A stretch of 57,166 nucleotides of DNA from Emmonsiellopsis sp. PD_33 (taxonomy: Eukaryota; Ascomycota; Eurotiomycetes; Onygenales; Ajellomycetaceae): the NCBI GenBank assembly GCA_032988165.1, contig JANTQF010000222.1, positions 1 to 57,166 of the forward strand. The letters run 5' to 3'. The notes under the pieces were generated by a model that saw only the letters and a list, made by a program, of their open reading frames with translations, was not told the DNA's origin and did no database searches. The translations under genes were made by a program, and so were the position numbers. Shown one piece after another: positions 54,055-57,166 of this stretch. Numbering within the stretch: position 1 is the first letter of the stretch; every line of letters starts with the position of its first letter.

Positions 54055-55962
54055 TTACTCGAGGAGCCCGCATCCACTATATCCAGATCGACTGGACCGC
54101 CTACTTTCCCGGTCAGAGCAAGCATCCTGTTGCAGCCGTCTGCGATCCTCGATCTCCTTGCGGCCCCCTCCCACGGATTCTGACCGTCCGAGTTGAAGAT
54201 ACCGTTTCGGCTGTCTTGATGATGATCCAATATTGAGTTCGTAGTTGCCTTCCTCGTTGGATCGTAAATTTATTGTATTCATGGCGCCAGGTAACCCGAT
54301 TGTGACGCCTCCAACGATCATTGTGACGCTGTCATCGTCTACCCTACCGACAGCGCTCTTTGTCTTTGTATCACTGCCCCGACTACTCTCCGTTCGGGTT
54401 CTGAGGCTACCGCTGTCGCTGTCGGCTCGCTGGTTGCGTCGGGCTACTATTTGGTCGAGTGTGATTGGAGTAGCTCGAGAAGCGCGGGAGGCCTGGTATT
54501 CTTCGACTTCTCGTTGTTTTTGATCCAAGTCCTTCGTTTGTTCGAGTCCGTAGACGACAGATGATCGACGGCGGCGGGCAGTTTCAACGGACACCCTACC
54601 GCCAGATCGGCTGGAATCATGGTAGGTGACTCTGTTGCGGCTCTGGCTAGGTCGTCGCTCAGCGACTGTGACCTCGCGCGACTTTCGTCGTTGAAGCGGT
54701 AGAGCGGCGGTTAATTCCTGCATGTCAAATGCCCCTGACCGGCGTGTCGGGGTGGAGGCTGTAGTAACCGCTTTCCGGGGAACAGGTCGAGGAATAACCA
54801 CCTGCTGGGCTGGCTTGACCTTCGGAGGTGGCGGGGGCATGCGGTAGTAGTCTTCATCAGGATCATGGTCGTAGCTTTGGCGGTCATGGCTCATGGACTC
54901 CCTACGACGAGCAGCGGACTTCCGCTCGGATATTTCCGGACGAGTCACGGGAGAAGGAATATTCTCTACCACAGGGCGTTCTGGCCGTTTGGATACTGAG
55001 AACCGTCGTTTAGGAAGCTTGTCCGGTGATCTCGTTGTGGATGGAGCTCGGGGTCGTTCGAACGAGGGCCTGGGAGGTTGGTCATAAGATGGGATAGGAT
55101 CGTAGGGCAGATGAACCGGATGAGGCATAGGAGGGGGTCCACTGGGCTGCATGTAAGGTTGCATGAAGTGATTCGAGTATGCCGATGCAGAGGGTGGCGG
55201 GCCATGTTCATAGGAAGGCATCGACATATACATGCTCATGTCTGGCATGGCCCCAGCATGGAAGCTGACGGGGCGAGCCGTTTGATGATAAGAATCGGAC
55301 CGACCACGTCGGGTTGAGTGGGTTTCCTGGCTAACGACAGGCTGGTAGTGGAAAAGTTGCGGGGACTGCGGGACGTCGTACCCATGGGATCGAGGATCAA
55401 AGTAGGAAGAGTAATCCATCTGATGGTGATCGGGATGGGACATGGCCATGTTATCGTAAGCCGAGGGTTCACAATCCGGGCAGCGACAATTCACAGGGTC
55501 CATGTCCCGTTTTCTGGGCTTGGAAGCCGACCGCTTAGCAGCTGATCGACTGGAACTCCTCACCATGCTGGGGTGCATTGTCCCGCCTCCGTTGGAGGTG
55601 GGTTTGCGTTCCCTAGGCTCCTTTGTCTTTGACCTCGCCTTTGTCTTCTCCTTCTCTCTCTCGTCGACTCGGCCTCGAACACGGTCAAGATCCCGATTGG
55701 CGAGGGTGGTGTCCAACGGGGCGATGGGGCTTCTTTTCCCAGCGGGTAGCGACTCAGCGCTGGCGATCGTGGCTGCAGTCCGACTAGAGTACCCTGAATC
55801 GCTCGCACCGTCGGTGCTGGTCCCTGACTGTCGAAGGTCAGGCTTGGATCGTTTGGCAGCTACGTTGGCAACTGTCCGGGTCTCTGGCAGAGTAACGTTG
55901 GCATCCTCGTCGTAGTCTTCGAAGAAGGCGGCGTACGATCGTTGTGATGTCCTGGAAGACAT
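54055..55962 (-). CDS. disordered basic fungal protein, 635 aa
   Basis: A single-exon frame starting MSSRTSQRSYAAFFEDYDED. Most is low-complexity Ser/Arg/Pro-rich sequence. Islands that look conserved are DPVNCRCPDCEPSAYDNMAM (CxCxxC, about residue 156), the Met/Tyr/Pro-rich MPDMSMYMSMPSYEHGPPP, PKRRFSVSKRPERP, and a short C-terminal folded patch VTMIVGGVTIGLPGAMNTIN with ELNIGSSS. No membrane segment. Probably nuclear or cytoplasmic, on the basis of basic clusters only. I do not recognise a characterised family. Confidence 0.75.
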   Translation of the reverse strand: MSSRTSQRSYAAFFEDYDEDANVTLPETRTVANVAAKRSKPDLRQSGTSTDGASDSGYSSRTAATIASAESLPAGKRSPIAPLDTTLANRDLDRVRGRVDEREKEKTKARSKTKEPRERKPTSNGGGTMHPSMVRSSSRSAAKRSASKPRKRDMDPVNCRCPDCEPSAYDNMAMSHPDHHQMDYSSYFDPRSHGYDVPQSPQLFHYQPVVSQETHSTRRGRSDSYHQTARPVSFHAGAMPDMSMYMSMPSYEHGPPPSASAYSNHFMQPYMQPSGPPPMPHPVHLPYDPIPSYDQPPRPSFERPRAPSTTRSPDKLPKRRFSVSKRPERPVVENIPSPVTRPEISERKSAARRRESMSHDRQSYDHDPDEDYYRMPPPPPKVKPAQQVVIPRPVPRKAVTTASTPTRRSGAFDMQELTAALPLQRRKSREVTVAERRPSQSRNRVTYHDSSRSGGRVSVETARRRRSSVVYGLEQTKDLDQKQREVEEYQASRASRATPITLDQIVARRNQRADSDSGSLRTRTESSRGSDTKTKSAVGRVDDDSVTMIVGGVTIGLPGAMNTINLRSNEEGNYELNIGSSSRQPKRYLQLGRSESVGGGRKEIEDRRRLQQDACSDRESRRSSRSGYSGCGLLE

Positions 55963-56987
55963 GACTCCACTGTCGACGACGTTGGTGGGGCTTGCAGGTA
56001 TGGTTCGGTCGGGAGAGCCCGTTGGTTCGATGGGTCAAGACCCAGACTTGGACTATGGATAAACCGTCGAATCGTTCTCAACCAAGACAGCCAGCCGCTG
56101 CGTGGCAACGTTGGCCACTATCCTTGAATCCTATCCACTCCGACTTGCCAACAAATTTGCAACTAACGCCAAACGACTAAAATGTTCAAATATCAACGGT
56201 TGTCTCGTCGCTTTTATCTTTCTATCCTCCTCCTCCGCCACTTGATGGCTTTTCAAAAAAATGTTTGTTGCGTGTCGCGGAAATGAAAGGAGTGTATCAC
56301 GGAAATGCGGGAAAAATGAGAGAAAAGAACATAAAAATAAAGTGCTAACTTGACAGGACGAGGAAGTTGTTCGTCACCTGTACACAGTGGCTCTGAATTT
56401 CAGCTCTGAGAGGGAATCCACTGAGGCGGTCAAGTGCTCCATCGAAGTCTTCAAAGAGAAAGCGAAGAAATGCGAACCGGACAGAGGGTGGCTCGGGTGC
56501 AAAAAAGAAAAAAGTGGCTTGTTGGGTTTACGCTCTGCTGCCAACACCGGTGCTCAGTGCAGGATGCGAACGCGGCGGGAGGACGAGCAAGGAGGACAAC
56601 GGGGCGGAAACCGGGCACAGGACGGAGGCCGCGAAGCGAAGCGACCGGAGGACGAGACGATGGGAATCTGGCCGGACGGGACAGACTCGAGTCGAGGATG
56701 GATGGTGCGTTTTGAACCCGGCTTGCAGGCGAGAGTCTGCAGTGGGGTAACCGAGATCACCAGATCCGGTTGGACAGTTTGGGCGTCGGCGTGCGAGATG
56801 GTTGGCTGGCGGTGCGGTTTAGTGTGGACGGTTGGGGATAAGCCAAAAACCCACGAAAATAGGGAAAAGAGGGTGGTGAGCGGGCCTGGATGCGAGGAGC
56901 AATCTTTCTATCAATAGCGGCAGCGATATGGATGATCTGCGATTAGATAGGCGGCCGTTGGCGAAGATCGGGGTGGCTGTATCTGGC
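55963..56987. other. leader and upstream region of the disordered-protein gene
   Basis: About 1 kb upstream of 55962. A pyrimidine-rich patch near 56210-56240 on the plus strand is purine-rich on the transcribed strand. Overlapping plus-strand frames (up to 176 codons, 56387-56917) have no features and are probably chance. Confidence 0.45.
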
Positions 56988-57166
56988 GGGGGGGGGGGGG
57001 GTGGGGGGCGGGGGGGGGGGGGGGAAGGGGGGGGGTTGGGGGGGGACAGCAACGCTGGGGAACAGGGGTTGGGGCTGGCGAGGGGGGGGAAGACAGAAGG
57101 GGGTGGCGGGGCCAGGGGGTGGCCGACAGGGGGGGAAAACGGCCGGGGGATGGTGTTGCGCGGAGA
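56988..57166. other. poly-G low-complexity end, probable sequence artefact
   Basis: From 56988 to 57046 the plus strand is almost entirely G, with runs of 13 and more, and G-rich sequence continues to the window end. Nothing comparable occurs elsewhere. Two-colour short-read chemistry produces false poly-G, and such tails are common at contig ends. A real G-quadruplex-forming repeat is the alternative. Confidence 0.7.

Noticed and set aside
56387..56917. 176-codon plus-strand frame
   Set aside because: Lies in the leader region of an opposite-strand gene, low complexity, no features.
1..57166. CRISPR arrays, rRNA genes, clear cloverleaf tRNA genes, biosynthetic gene cluster core enzymes
   Set aside because: None seen on either strand; only the tRNA-like foldback at 2145-2291 came close.

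Overview
The window looks like nuclear DNA of a filamentous ascomycete, most likely a eurotiomycete (Aspergillus/Penicillium-like). It has short GT-AG introns of about 45-150 nt with CTAAC-type branch sites, a fungal NLR-type receptor, a DUF6590 gene, a GH43 gene with XlnR-type upstream sites, and orthologues of DBP9, tafazzin, mitochondrial mL60 and folylpolyglutamate synthetase. Species cannot be fixed from sequence alone. All identifications rest on motif recognition by eye; no database search was run.

Region 1 (1-7574) is AT-rich. I read 237-7574 as one about 7.3-kb DNA transposon with 37-bp terminal inverted repeats (34/37 identical) flanked by TA. It carries two tandem, related plus-strand genes for small Cys/acidic proteins (one broken, one intact) and a long, decayed, intron-rich minus-strand gene. 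Its genes are cut by many near-stereotyped 43-68 nt introns rich in ACTAGT, an introner-like family. A tRNA-like foldback with an A21 tract lies inside it.

Region 2 (7575-20730) is accessory DNA. Four minus-strand genes (9161-9619, 11136-11561, 15332-16096, 18197-18853) appear to encode divergent members of one uncharacterised beta-rich family. Pseudogene exons lie between them, and the third and fourth units share their non-coding flanks, so they look segmentally duplicated.

Region 3 (20731-36550) is ordinary gene-dense core: a small TM protein, an 864-aa TM protein, mL60 divergent from TAZ1, a leucine-rich hypothetical, DBP9, a DUF6590 protein and a coiled-coil protein.

Region 4 (36551-49492) is mixed. 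It holds a gene-poor 3.2 kb with a hexamer minisatellite, a secreted Cys-rich protein, an intracellular GH43 enzyme with paired XlnR-type sites, a nine-exon alpha/beta-hydrolase/NB-ARC/TPR receptor with one apparent frameshift, and a folylpolyglutamate synthetase gene preceded by a decayed fragment of a second copy.

Region 5 (49493-57166) has two fungal-specific proteins, one single-pass membrane and one disordered, with long untranslated flanks. It ends in a poly-G low-complexity stretch that looks like a sequence artefact.
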